Below are positions 56,735 to 64,000 of a DNA stretch of 64,000 bases, piece by piece; position 1 is the first letter of the stretch, and every line of letters starts with the position of its first letter. The notes beneath the pieces were generated by a model that saw only the letters and a program-made list of their open reading frames with translations, was not told the DNA's origin and did no database searches. Both the position numbers and the translations under genes were made by a program. The DNA comes from Anaerolineaceae bacterium (GTDB taxonomy: Bacteria; Chloroflexota; Anaerolineae; Anaerolineales; Villigracilaceae), in the NCBI GenBank assembly GCA_009885945.1, contig VFJR01000004.1, positions 1-64,000 of the forward strand, in the 5' to 3' direction.

Positions 56735-57232
56735 TTAACTATTAACCTTGAGCGACTCAACTCCCAACAAATTTCTTAATTCAAGCTCAGCCTGCTCTAC
56801 TGGCACAGAGCGAACAAATGACCATTCTGCCAGCAAAGCGCTGCGCGCCTGATCAAGAAAAGACTGATCATTATCATTTAGACGATTATCTTTTTTAAAC
56901 CCAGTAAGGTCGCGAATAATCTGACAAAGCGATTCGGCGCTGCCGCCTTTGGTTAATTCCAGTAATTTTGCCTTACGCAGCTGTTTATCTTCGGGTAAAG
57001 GCTTTGCAGGCAAAGCGAATATTGCGAGTAGTTTTTTAAACGCTGATTGAGTTGTGGGTGTTCTGAGGCGGGTGCCCAAATTACTATCTGCTGGTACCCA
57101 AACCGTAAGTTCACGCACCTTAACTGCGTAGTACATGCTAATAGAACCTGCTAAATCCCGTTCTTCTAAACGAAGAATCTGCCCCAGACCATAGGACCAG
57201 TGCATCACAGTGTCACCTGCTTGAAAGTTCAT
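56735..57232 (-). CDS. CarD/CdnL-family transcriptional regulator
   Basis: A 165-residue protein. The N-terminal RNA-polymerase-interaction domain has FQAGDTVMHWSYGLGQILRLEERDL and VWVPADSNLGTRLR; the helical C-terminal part (about 65-160) would contact promoter DNA. CarD proteins bind the RNAP beta subunit and stabilise open promoter complexes, notably at rRNA promoters. It is a single gene 150 bases downstream of recQ. Confidence 0.9.
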   Translation of the reverse strand: MNFQAGDTVMHWSYGLGQILRLEERDLAGSISMYYAVKVRELTVWVPADSNLGTRLRTPTTQSAFKKLLAIFALPAKPLPEDKQLRKAKLLELTKGGSAESLCQIIRDLTGFKKDNRLNDNDQSFLDQARSALLAEWSFVRSVPVEQAELELRNLLGVESLKVNS

Positions 57233-57382
57233 GAGAATCTCCTGTTGCGATATTCAATTTTCTCAAGAATATCTTTGAGTGCCACTCGTCTCTTTTATGG
57301 ATGCTTAGCAAAACATGCTCCACGCCCCCGAATTAATGAAAAGTTTTTATAAAGTGCCTGTAATAGTGTAGCACATAATGGT

Positions 57383-59584
57383 TTAGCTTTGGCGGGAGAT
57401 TAAATATAACAAACGCAAAGTTCTTAATTGGTCATAATTCAACGTTCCATTTAACTTTTCGAAGACTGGCTTTAGCAAAGCAGGGCTCAATTCATCAAAC
57501 GCGGCAAAAGCGGTTTTTTGCTGTTCTACCGATGCCGCTGACATTTCTTTTAAGTCATCGCCGTTTCGTAAAGTATTGCCTGCCAAAATATATTTTGTTA
57601 AGTGCTCAAGAATGGTTCCTTGCACCACATGATATAACTCCATCAAACTTTGAATCGTAGCACCAGCGTTATACGCATCCGCAATCACACGCGTACGCTC
57701 GCCGATCTCCTCTGCGCCAACTCTCTTGCTCCTAGAAGAAGGGAGCCTGTTCTGTTGCGGCACGGTCAGCGGATGTACATATTCTTTTAGATTATTCTTC
57801 TCACAAAACTGTGTAATAATTTCTAAAAACGGATCACCGTATTGACGCAGTTTCACTTGTCCCACACCTGAGATCTTCAATAAACTTTCCATAGATTGCG
57901 GGTAATAGGTAGAAATTTCTACTAATGTTCTATCTGAGAAAATGACATAAGGAGGAACTCCTGCCACATCTGCCAAGTCTTTGCGTTTTTGGCGAAGCAA
58001 GCCAAAGAGTTCTTGATTGTATTCAACATCCTCTTTCTTCTTGCCATCTTTTCTAACTCTTTCCGCTTCTTGAATTACGCCGAAAATTACTCCCCGCTTC
58101 TTGAGCGCTTCTATCGCCTTGGCAGTCAGGCTAAGGGTGTGATACTCCCCTTCCTGAGATAAATATCCTGTCATCAAAAGTTGACGCGCAAGGTGCATCC
58201 ATTGTTTTTTGGTTAACTCTTTGCCAATGCCATAGGTAGAAAGTTTCTCGTGCTCCCAGCGGATGATCTTTTCATTTTTAGAACCCAGCAAAATATCAAC
58301 GATGTGTCCTGCGCCAAATTTTTCGTCGGCGCGTTTGACACATGAGAGGAATTTCTGCGCAAAAACGGTGATGTCTACTAACTCGGCTGGGGCTGAGGTG
58401 CAGTTGTCGCAGGAGGAGCAGTTGTCGGCTTGGTATGATTCGCCGAAGTAATCCAGTAGAGGTTTGCGGCGGCAAGTTGTCTCATCTTCTGCGTAACGCA
58501 CGATCGCATTCAAATGCTGAACCGCGACGCGTTTTTCTTCGCCTTCTTTCTGTTCAATAAAATAATTAAGCTTGGCAACATCGCCATAACTGTACAGTAA
58601 AAGACAATGCGCGGGCAAGCCATCACGACCAGCGCGCCCAATTTCTTGATAATATCCTTCAATGCTTTTCGGCAAATCAAAATGAATCACAAAGCGCACA
58701 TTCGGTTTATTGATGCCCATGCCAAATGCGATGGTGGCGACAATGATCTGCACATCGTCACGAATAAACGCTTCTTGATTTCTGGCGCGCTGGGCATCTT
58801 CTAAACCTGCATGATACGGACGCACAGAATATCCTTTTGATAAAAGATATGCGGCGAGTTCATCCACTTGTTTACGCGAGAAGCAATAAATAATGCCTGA
58901 TTGATCTTTATAACGGTCAAGCATTTTCACTGCCTGAAGAGTGGGATCACTTTTTTTTGCAACTTCAATAAAAAGATTATCACGATTAAAGCTCGCGACA
59001 AATTCATTGGTGGTTGCAAATTTAAGGCTAGCGCGAATATCCTGGCGTACTCTGCTGGTGGCTGTGGCAGTCAATGCCATACAAACCGCTTTAGGGAAGC
59101 GCTTGCGAACTTCAATCAGTTGGCGATATTCAGGGCGAAAATCATGCCCCCATTCTGAGATACAGTGCGCTTCGTCAATGGTTAGGCAATCTACTTTCAC
59201 AGAATCAAGCAGGGCGAGAATGCGCGGAGCAAGCAATGTCTCTGGTGCGACGTATAACAACTTCACTTCGCCGCGTTTCACATACTCCATATTCTCTTGA
59301 TATTCTTGCGGCGAAAGGGAACTATTCAAAAAAAGAGAGGGCACGCCAAAGGCGCGCAACTGCTCCACTTGATCTTTCATCAAAGCGATCAACGGAGAAA
59401 TCACAACCGTGAGTCCGTCAAACATCAGCGCTGGGATTTGATAACACAATGATTTTCCGCCGCCAGTGGGCATCACTGCCAGCGTATCGCGGCGCGCCAA
59501 TACATTTTCGATCACCTCACGTTGAAGCGGGCGATATGAGTCGTAGCCGAATGTGTCTTTTAGAATAGATGCAGGAAGAGACAT
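57383..59584 (-). CDS. recQ: ATP-dependent DNA helicase RecQ
   Basis: A 733-residue RecQ. The helicase core has PTGGGKSLCYQIPAL (Walker A), TIDEAHCISEWGHDFRPEY (DEAH box plus aromatic loop), ALTATAT and GRAGRDG motif VI. The zinc site lies in the RQC region (CRRKPLLDYFGESY..CSSCDNC), followed by a winged helix and an HRDC domain (about 530-605), then an extra helix-turn-helix-like C terminus. It unwinds forked and recombination DNA 3' to 5'. Confidence 0.97.
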   Translation of the reverse strand: MSLPASILKDTFGYDSYRPLQREVIENVLARRDTLAVMPTGGGKSLCYQIPALMFDGLTVVISPLIALMKDQVEQLRAFGVPSLFLNSSLSPQEYQENMEYVKRGEVKLLYVAPETLLAPRILALLDSVKVDCLTIDEAHCISEWGHDFRPEYRQLIEVRKRFPKAVCMALTATATSRVRQDIRASLKFATTNEFVASFNRDNLFIEVAKKSDPTLQAVKMLDRYKDQSGIIYCFSRKQVDELAAYLLSKGYSVRPYHAGLEDAQRARNQEAFIRDDVQIIVATIAFGMGINKPNVRFVIHFDLPKSIEGYYQEIGRAGRDGLPAHCLLLYSYGDVAKLNYFIEQKEGEEKRVAVQHLNAIVRYAEDETTCRRKPLLDYFGESYQADNCSSCDNCTSAPAELVDITVFAQKFLSCVKRADEKFGAGHIVDILLGSKNEKIIRWEHEKLSTYGIGKELTKKQWMHLARQLLMTGYLSQEGEYHTLSLTAKAIEALKKRGVIFGVIQEAERVRKDGKKKEDVEYNQELFGLLRQKRKDLADVAGVPPYVIFSDRTLVEISTYYPQSMESLLKISGVGQVKLRQYGDPFLEIITQFCEKNNLKEYVHPLTVPQQNRLPSSRSKRVGAEEIGERTRVIADAYNAGATIQSLMELYHVVQGTILEHLTKYILAGNTLRNGDDLKEMSAASVEQQKTAFAAFDELSPALLKPVFEKLNGTLNYDQLRTLRLLYLISRQS

Positions 59585-59621
59585 GTTATCAAATCATCTT
59601 TCGTAAAATTAAAATCTTTTT

Positions 59622-59697
59622 TTACCGCCAAGCAGCCATGACGCCAAGGGTAAATAAAGGTCGCCAAGTGCTTTTCTCGGCGCCTTGGCGATTAATT
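59622..59697. repeat. Degenerate dyad repeat between HAD-DinB and recQ
   Basis: The word CGCCAAG occurs repeatedly on the left (ACCGCCAAGCAG, GACGCCAAGGG, GTCGCCAAGTG) and CGCCTTGGCG on the right, forming an imperfect stem. It lies downstream of the HAD-DinB start on the plus-strand map, in the 120-base gap. Confidence 0.55.
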
Positions 59698-59704
59698 CTT
59701 AAGG

Positions 59705-60895
59705 TCAGTTATTAGACGGGTTTAATAATTTCCAAACTTGATGAACGTGCAATCGATCATGTTCGACCATAAAGGCAATAATTTCTTGTAAATTTGTCGG
59801 TCCAAAAATAGAGTGACGCGCTGTTCTTTTTAACTGATCTTCGGTTAATTTCTCGATCAGGCTTATTAGTTCCATGCGCTTCGTTATAAAATCCTGCAAA
59901 GCGGTTGTAGCATTTTGGTTGACATATTTACGTTTTTCTGCCCATTGATGCGTATCTGGCAAAGATAAAAATGGATCCTGTTCTTTTAGGGTGCGTAAAA
60001 TATGGTCTGTATTAATTTCTACTTCAACATCACGGAAATGGCAAAGGATTTCAGCAAATGCCCACTCGTCAGAAGCAGGCTTGAGCTTGAGTGTTGAGGC
60101 GCTGTTGACAAGGGAAGATAATGCGGCAGGCGTGGCGGTCAAAATTGGAATAAAAGCATCCATCGCTTTGATATCCGGCTCTAACATTTTGAGATCTATC
60201 GATTCGAGCCAGCTGCGCAAATCTGAAAAGGTGCCCTGCCCGCTCGCTTCATGTTCTGACCTTTGGGCTGGGTCACTGATCAAATGATAGGTAGCCAACC
60301 CAATTTTTTTCGCAGGGCTAATATCTCGTTGAGGATCATTACCAACCATTAAGACGGGTCCTTGGGGCCAGCCAAGCCGCCCAAGAATTTCTGCATAATA
60401 AGCTGGATATGTTTTGCTAAAATGAAAATCTTCAAAAGAAGAGATCAGCTCAAATTTTTTTGGATCAAAACCTGCCCACTGCAAACGCTGATAAGCGGCT
60501 TTGCGCGGCAGTAAGGGGTCTGTGGCAATCGCAACTTTGTAGCCCATTGAAAATGCCCAATCCATAAACGAAATAGCATCGGGGCGGTGTGACGTTAAAT
60601 TACGCAGTGTTGGAAAAAATTCGTCATAAAAATGTTCGACATCTTTTATCACACTTTCTTTAAGTATGTTTATTTGAGGATAAAAATACGATTCGAAAAC
60701 ATCCTGCATGGTGCGCGAAGGGTCTGCGCTTTCATTCATCAAGCGCGTGCCTTCTCGAATAGCAGGCGCAAATTTTTCGGTTGCGATTCCTTTAAATGGC
60801 TGACTCGCCAACCCGCTAAAATAAGCAGGGGCAAAAGCAGGAACGTTCGTATCCAGCAATGTATCATCGAGGTCAAGCAGAAGGGTTAAGGTCAT
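59705..60895 (-). CDS. HAD hydrolase fused to a DinB-like domain
   Basis: A 396-residue two-domain protein. Residues 1 to about 225 are a HAD phosphatase: LLLDLDDTLLD (nucleophile Asp8, Asp10), VAIATDPLLPRKAA and VGNDPQRDISPAKKIG. Residues about 235-396 are a DinB_2-type four-helix bundle with a His triad pattern (ILCHFRDVE and EHDRLHVHQVW), a metal site known in DinB-like proteins such as thiol transferases. The combination is unusual; the partners' substrates are unknown. The phosphatase lid regions are intact, so both halves may be active. Confidence 0.85.
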   Translation of the reverse strand: MTLTLLLDLDDTLLDTNVPAFAPAYFSGLASQPFKGIATEKFAPAIREGTRLMNESADPSRTMQDVFESYFYPQINILKESVIKDVEHFYDEFFPTLRNLTSHRPDAISFMDWAFSMGYKVAIATDPLLPRKAAYQRLQWAGFDPKKFELISSFEDFHFSKTYPAYYAEILGRLGWPQGPVLMVGNDPQRDISPAKKIGLATYHLISDPAQRSEHEASGQGTFSDLRSWLESIDLKMLEPDIKAMDAFIPILTATPAALSSLVNSASTLKLKPASDEWAFAEILCHFRDVEVEINTDHILRTLKEQDPFLSLPDTHQWAEKRKYVNQNATTALQDFITKRMELISLIEKLTEDQLKRTARHSIFGPTNLQEIIAFMVEHDRLHVHQVWKLLNPSNN

Positions 60896-60920
60896 TGAGT
60901 TCCCCGCATCAAAATAATTA

Positions 60921-61250
60921 TTATTCTTTCACCACAAATGTAAATGGCAGGTCATGACATTCGCCGCAGCCAATTTGAGGCTCTGCCACATTTCGCTTTG
61001 ATTTATCGCAATAGGCGCTAATTTGTACACGGCGTTGAAAGACTGCAGTAATAGGTCGGCTGATATATGGGCGTAATTTTATAAATTGACAGGCATTTGC
61101 GTTTGCAATGGCTGGCACGGGGCATGTTTTGCATAAATCTGCTGACCACTGCAAGTTGGATGCTTTAAGCAAACGGCACTCCTCCGCGTTGCGGCCTCGG
61201 TAGTAGTCTCCGTAAAAATATGAGCATTCATGCCCGGCGGGTGTTTTCAT
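60921..61250 (-). CDS. Small eight-cysteine protein, function unknown
   Basis: A 109-residue protein with Cys9, 25, 40, 43, 54, 81, 95 and 98 and His99. The pairs CKTC and CGEC suggest a zinc or iron-sulfur site. The start MKTPAGHECSYFYGDYYRGR and the block LCKTCPVPAIANANACQF look like a conserved protein of Chloroflexota, but I cannot assign a named family. No signal peptide or TM segment. It lies 76 bases downstream of efp on the same strand. Confidence 0.7.
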   Translation of the reverse strand: MKTPAGHECSYFYGDYYRGRNAEECRLLKASNLQWSADLCKTCPVPAIANANACQFIKLRPYISRPITAVFQRRVQISAYCDKSKRNVAEPQIGCGECHDLPFTFVVKE

Positions 61251-61267
61251 AAGTCTTATATATGGAA

Positions 61268-61304
61268 CGAGGCGAATCGGCTTTTCTTACTGCGATTCGC
61301 CTCG
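61268..61304. terminator. Hairpin after efp
   Basis: CGAGGCGAATCG (61268-61279) and its perfect complement (61293-61304) form a 12-bp GC-rich stem with a 13-base loop in the gap after the efp stop. The U-tract on the minus side is weak, so termination may be incomplete. Confidence 0.55.
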
Positions 61305-61326
61305 GATAATTCTTGTTCAGATCAAG

Positions 61327-61884
61327 TTATATGCGGGTAACATATCCGCCGTCACGGGTATCCACGCGGATAGTGTCGCCTACTTTTACAAATTGAGGGC
61401 ATTGCACTTCCAAACCAGTATCTGTTTTAACTTTTTTGGTAACACCGGTAGCGGTATCACCACGAATAGCGACTTCGGCTTCGACCACTTCCATATCTAC
61501 AGTGGTGGGAAGTTCAACATCCAAAGGTTCGCCATTATAAAAAGTAAGTTTTACTTCCATGTCTGCTTTTAGATAGAAGGCATTATCCCCCATCGCTTCT
61601 GCTTTGATGGCTGGCTGTTCAAAGGTTACTTTGTCCATAAAGTAGAAAAAATCACCATCAGAGTATAAGTAGGAAACGTTGTTAAATTCAAGCTGAACGT
61701 CTTGAACGGATGCGCCGGAGCTGAAGGTTCGTTCAATGTTCGCGCCCGTGATCATATTGCGGGCTTTTACGCGGATATTAGCATTCCCGCGCCCAGTTTT
61801 ATTATGGCTGTATTCAATCACTTTATAAAGATTACCGTCCAATTCAAAAGTGACGCCTTTGCGAAGTTCATTTACATCTATCAT
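61327..61884 (-). CDS. efp: Elongation factor P
   Basis: A 185-residue EF-P with the three OB-like domains: N-terminal KOW-like domain with MIDVNELRKG and KVIEYSHNKTGRGNANIRVK, the middle OB domain and the C-terminal domain with TKKVKTDTGLEVQCPQFVKVGDTIRVDTRDGGY. EF-P relieves ribosome stalling at polyproline. The loop tip that enters the peptidyl-transferase centre carries Arg32 rather than Lys, as in EF-Ps that are rhamnosylated by EarP, although no earP is in the window. Confidence 0.97.
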   Translation of the reverse strand: MIDVNELRKGVTFELDGNLYKVIEYSHNKTGRGNANIRVKARNMITGANIERTFSSGASVQDVQLEFNNVSYLYSDGDFFYFMDKVTFEQPAIKAEAMGDNAFYLKADMEVKLTFYNGEPLDVELPTTVDMEVVEAEVAIRGDTATGVTKKVKTDTGLEVQCPQFVKVGDTIRVDTRDGGYVTRI

Positions 61885-61968
61885 ATCTTGCTTCTTTCCT
61901 TAAATTTGTATTTTATGTATCAAGCGGCGGGATTATAGTCCATGCCCAAAGGCGTGGCAAGGGAAGGG

Positions 61969-62463
61969 TCAGGTGTGCTGCTCTGCATCGGGTGATTCGT
62001 TTAATAAATGAATGGCGTGAGTCAAAACGGGGATAATGATTTGCAAGCTTTCTTCTGCACCTTTAGGACTGCCCGGTACATTGACAATCAATGTTTTTTT
62101 GCGAATGCCAGAAACTGCACGAGAGAGCATGGCATGCTGTGTTTTCGCCAAACTTGCGGCGCGAATCGCTTCTGATATGCCGGGCGCTTCACGCTCGATT
62201 ACGGCACGGGTGGCTTCGGGTGTGACGTCGCGCGGAGAAAAACCCGTACCGCCGGTAGTGAGAATAACGTCATAAAGTCCGCTGTCGCACCACTCTATGA
62301 GCGTTGAGCGAATGGCAGATTCATTGTCAGCTAGAATCAACTGGATGGCGACAGACCAGCCTTGGGCTTGGATAAGACGCGCGAGGGCGGGTCCAGAGAG
62401 GTCATCTCGTTCGCCGCGTGCAGAGCGGTCAGATAAAGTTAAAATCCCAAATCGAATGGTCAT
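61969..62463 (-). CDS. mog: Molybdopterin adenylyltransferase (MogA/MoaB family)
   Basis: A 164-residue MogA/MoaB-type protein. TTGGTGFSPRDVTPEAT is the molybdopterin-binding signature, followed by APGISEAIRAASL, LSRAVSGIRKKTLIVNVPGSPKGAEESL. It activates molybdopterin by adenylylation before metal insertion. Its ATG overlaps the stop of the GNAT gene (TAATG). No other Mo-cofactor gene is in the window. Confidence 0.92.
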   Translation of the reverse strand: MTIRFGILTLSDRSARGERDDLSGPALARLIQAQGWSVAIQLILADNESAIRSTLIEWCDSGLYDVILTTGGTGFSPRDVTPEATRAVIEREAPGISEAIRAASLAKTQHAMLSRAVSGIRKKTLIVNVPGSPKGAEESLQIIIPVLTHAIHLLNESPDAEQHT

Positions 62464-62878
62464 TAAAATTCTTTCATAAAGATGACGTTATCGGTATGTT
62501 TCCAGCCGCGATTTTCATAAAAAGGGAAAGCTTGTATGTTATCTGCATTGACAAGCAGATAAGATTTAATGCAACCCAACTGCCGTAAACGCATTTCAAG
62601 TTCTTTCAAAAGTTGCGTGGCGATATTTTGATTGCGATGAGACATTAAAACGGATAAGTGATAAATTGTGCCGCGCCGTCCATCAAACCCGCCCAAAACA
62701 GAGCCGACAATCTGCCCATCTGATTCTGCTATGAGAAATAATTCGGGATCACGCTGTAGTTTTTTTCTATTTCCGCAGCAGTATCAGAAGGTCCAACACG
62801 CACACCTTTTTCCATGCTTTCCCATACCTTAAGCACTGCGGGATAATCTGCAGGGTATTGAAATTGGCGTACAAGCAT
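62463..62878 (-). pseudogene. GNAT acetyltransferase with a one-base frameshift
   Basis: The ATG at 62878 opens a frame (MLVRQFQYPADYPAVLKVWE) that leaves phase at an A-run on the minus strand (plus-strand T-run 62760-62766) and soon stops. In the next frame the protein goes on as LQRDPELFLIAESDGQIVG, then the GNAT acetyl-CoA motif LSVLMSHRNQNIATQLLKELE and FYENRGWKHTDNVIFMKEF. Restoring one base in the run gives a normal protein of about 138 residues. The damage may be a sequencing error. Substrate unknown; it overlaps mog by one base. Confidence 0.75.
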
Positions 62879-62880
62879 AT

Positions 62881-63240
62881 TTAAGCGGAATTAATATTTT
62901 GACGCAGAAGATTGATTAAGTCATCCGGCATAAAAGGCTTGAGCAAAAAAGCATTGGCGCCGCGCCTGAGGCAATCTTCTTTTACATTCAAACCAGATGC
63001 CATAACAACTGGGACGCTGGCTGTGCCTTTATCACTACGGATTTCATCCAAGATTTCTAATCCATTTTTATTGAATAAATGAACATCCAATAAAACTACA
63101 TCTGGCTTCTCGCGTTTGATCACAGCAACAACATCATCGTTTAATTTTATAGAAACCGTTTCAAGCCCTTCCATTTTGAGCAAGGTCTTCAACAGTCCCA
63201 CCATGGTTACGTCATCTTCGGCGAGTAGGATTTTTGACAT
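62881..63240 (-). CDS. Single-domain response regulator
   Basis: A 119-residue receiver domain alone: ILLAEDD (acidic pair at 8-10), phosphoacceptor Asp52 in VVLLDVHLFNKNG, and Lys in LLKPFMPDDLI. Phe replaces the Pro usually found after the phosphorylation site. No output domain. Its start lies inside the 3' end of lon (29-base overlap), so it is co-translated with it; the partner kinase is not nearby. Confidence 0.9.
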   Translation of the reverse strand: MSKILLAEDDVTMVGLLKTLLKMEGLETVSIKLNDDVVAVIKREKPDVVLLDVHLFNKNGLEILDEIRSDKGTASVPVVMASGLNVKEDCLRRGANAFLLKPFMPDDLINLLRQNINSA

Positions 63241-64000
63241 TTTTCTTTTTTTCTTTCTTTATATTTAACTTCATTGGTTTGGCTTTTGCGGCACGCGCAT
63301 TTTTTGCAGGAGGAGGTGCTGGCTCAAGCGCGGCTTTAAGAACATCATCCATACTCTCTACAAAAATAAATTTCATCACTTTGCGGATTTCATCAGCTAC
63401 ATCTTCTACGTCCATTTTGTTGCGCTGCGGCAAAATGACGGTGGTTAATCCGTTGCGATGCGCAGCAAGCACCTTCTCTTTTACGCCGCCAATGGGCAAT
63501 ACCTGACCGCGCAAAGTGATCTCACCTGTCATCGCCATGCGCGGTTTTACTTTTCTGCCAGTGGCTAAGGAAACGAGCGCAGTAGTAATCGTAATGCCAG
63601 CGGAGGGTCCATCTTTTGGCTGGGCGCCAGATGGGATGTGCATATGAATATCATTTTTATCGAAAAAGGCAGGATTAATACCGATCTCCTCTGCGTGCGA
63701 GCGGATATAAGACAATGCGGCACGAGCCGATTCCTGCATAACATTGCCAATGGAACCAGTGACCTGAAAGCCCCGCCCACCGGGCATATTGGTAGCTTCG
63801 ATAAAAAGAATTTCACCGCCAAAGGATGTCCAAGCCAAGCCCGGCACAACGCCAGGAATAGAAGTGCGTTTGTTGAACTCTTCGGGTCCATGATAGATTG
63901 GGTGGTCTAAAAATTCTTCGACCATTTCAGGGGTGACAATAAACGATGTGCCTTTTCCTTCTGCAATGCGTGTGCCTGCCTTGCGGCAGACTGCGCCAAT
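63212..64000 (-). CDS. lon: Lon protease, C-terminal part (5' end outside window)
   Basis: The frame continues upstream past the window edge; IGAVCRKAGTRIAEGKG..VTPEMVEEFL precedes the first internal ATG, so the gene is simply cut. The visible 262 residues hold the proteolytic domain: PGLAWTSFGGEILFIEA, catalytic Ser in PKDGPSAGIT and catalytic Lys in GGVKEKVLAAHR. The protein ends in an Ala/Lys/Arg-rich tail of about 40 residues (KAKPMKLNIKKEKKK), longer and more basic than in most Lons, perhaps for nucleic-acid binding. ATP-dependent degradation of damaged and regulatory proteins. Confidence 0.96.
   Translation of the reverse strand: MGAVCRKAGTRIAEGKGTSFIVTPEMVEEFLDHPIYHGPEEFNKRTSIPGVVPGLAWTSFGGEILFIEATNMPGGRGFQVTGSIGNVMQESARAALSYIRSHAEEIGINPAFFDKNDIHMHIPSGAQPKDGPSAGITITTALVSLATGRKVKPRMAMTGEITLRGQVLPIGGVKEKVLAAHRNGLTTVILPQRNKMDVEDVADEIRKVMKFIFVESMDDVLKAALEPAPPPAKNARAAKAKPMKLNIKKEKKKNVKNPTRRR

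Noticed and set aside
1-64000. tRNA, rRNA or other standard RNA genes
   Set aside because: No cloverleaf with a GTTCRANNC-type T-loop or rRNA segment was recognised by eye in the intergenic regions; a tRNAscan/Rfam run would be decisive.

Overview
The window reads as a chromosomal segment of a Chloroflexota bacterium, most likely class Anaerolineae. The clues are indirect: secreted proteins with Thr/Ser/Pro-rich linkers after the signal peptide, multi-GAF hybrid kinases, a CarD-type regulator, a YHYH lipoprotein, an ASKHA/2Fe-2S corrinoid activator next to a 'virulence factor' domain protein, and an Arg-tipped EF-P. No rRNA, tRNA, phage, insertion sequence or CRISPR array was seen. The window opens inside an alginate-lyase-family gene and closes inside lon.

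Layout. 1-10.4 kb: a polysaccharide/uronate catabolic island: alginate-lyase-like C terminus, SDR, GH88 unsaturated-uronyl hydrolase, IolB/KduI-type isomerase and KduD, then an adenosylcobalamin diol-dehydratase with fused large and medium subunits plus a separate small subunit. Facing these are a UPF0303 protein and an aldehyde dehydrogenase; a second SDR and a ThuA-like protein follow. 10.4-17.6 kb: YHYH lipoprotein and a GT39-type membrane glycosyltransferase (split by a one-base frameshift), divergent from a NarL-type two-component pair with a 22-bp perfect palindrome between them, then a beta-propeller lipoprotein. 17.7-22.1 kb: queuosine-precursor transporter and nadC-nadA-nadB. 22.1-28.5 kb: DUF4173 membrane protein, a compact unit with a 19-codon ORF and three hairpins, pfkA, a PLP enzyme and a subtilase.

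28.5-41.9 kb: a signalling block on the minus strand: five-GAF hybrid kinase, solute-binding lipoprotein, membrane hybrid kinase, HPt protein and a receiver-cyclase. Upstream of it, ending at its own terminator, lies a translocase-like membrane protein with HEAT repeats and a cyclic-nucleotide-binding domain. Together these could run from ligand to phosphorelay to second messenger to membrane effector. 42-50 kb: a minus-strand GDP-heptose/surface glycan operon (GT2, epimerase, methyltransferase, SDR, Gfo/Idh, HddA, HddC, GmhA, GmhB, transaldolase). 50.1-54.5 kb: a corrinoid/methyl-transfer cluster. 54.8-64 kb: housekeeping and small genes (DUF3592, HI0933-type flavoprotein, CarD, RecQ, HAD-DinB fusion, eight-Cys protein, EF-P, MogA, GNAT, receiver protein, Lon).

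Many operon gaps carry degenerate dyad repeats built from words such as ACACAAAGG. Two genes (GT39 and GNAT) are each broken by loss of one base in a homopolymer, which may reflect assembly error rather than decay. The leads most worth following are the B12 dehydratase in a uronate pathway, the micro-ORF unit at 23.9-24.1 kb, and the phosphorelay/cyclic-nucleotide block.
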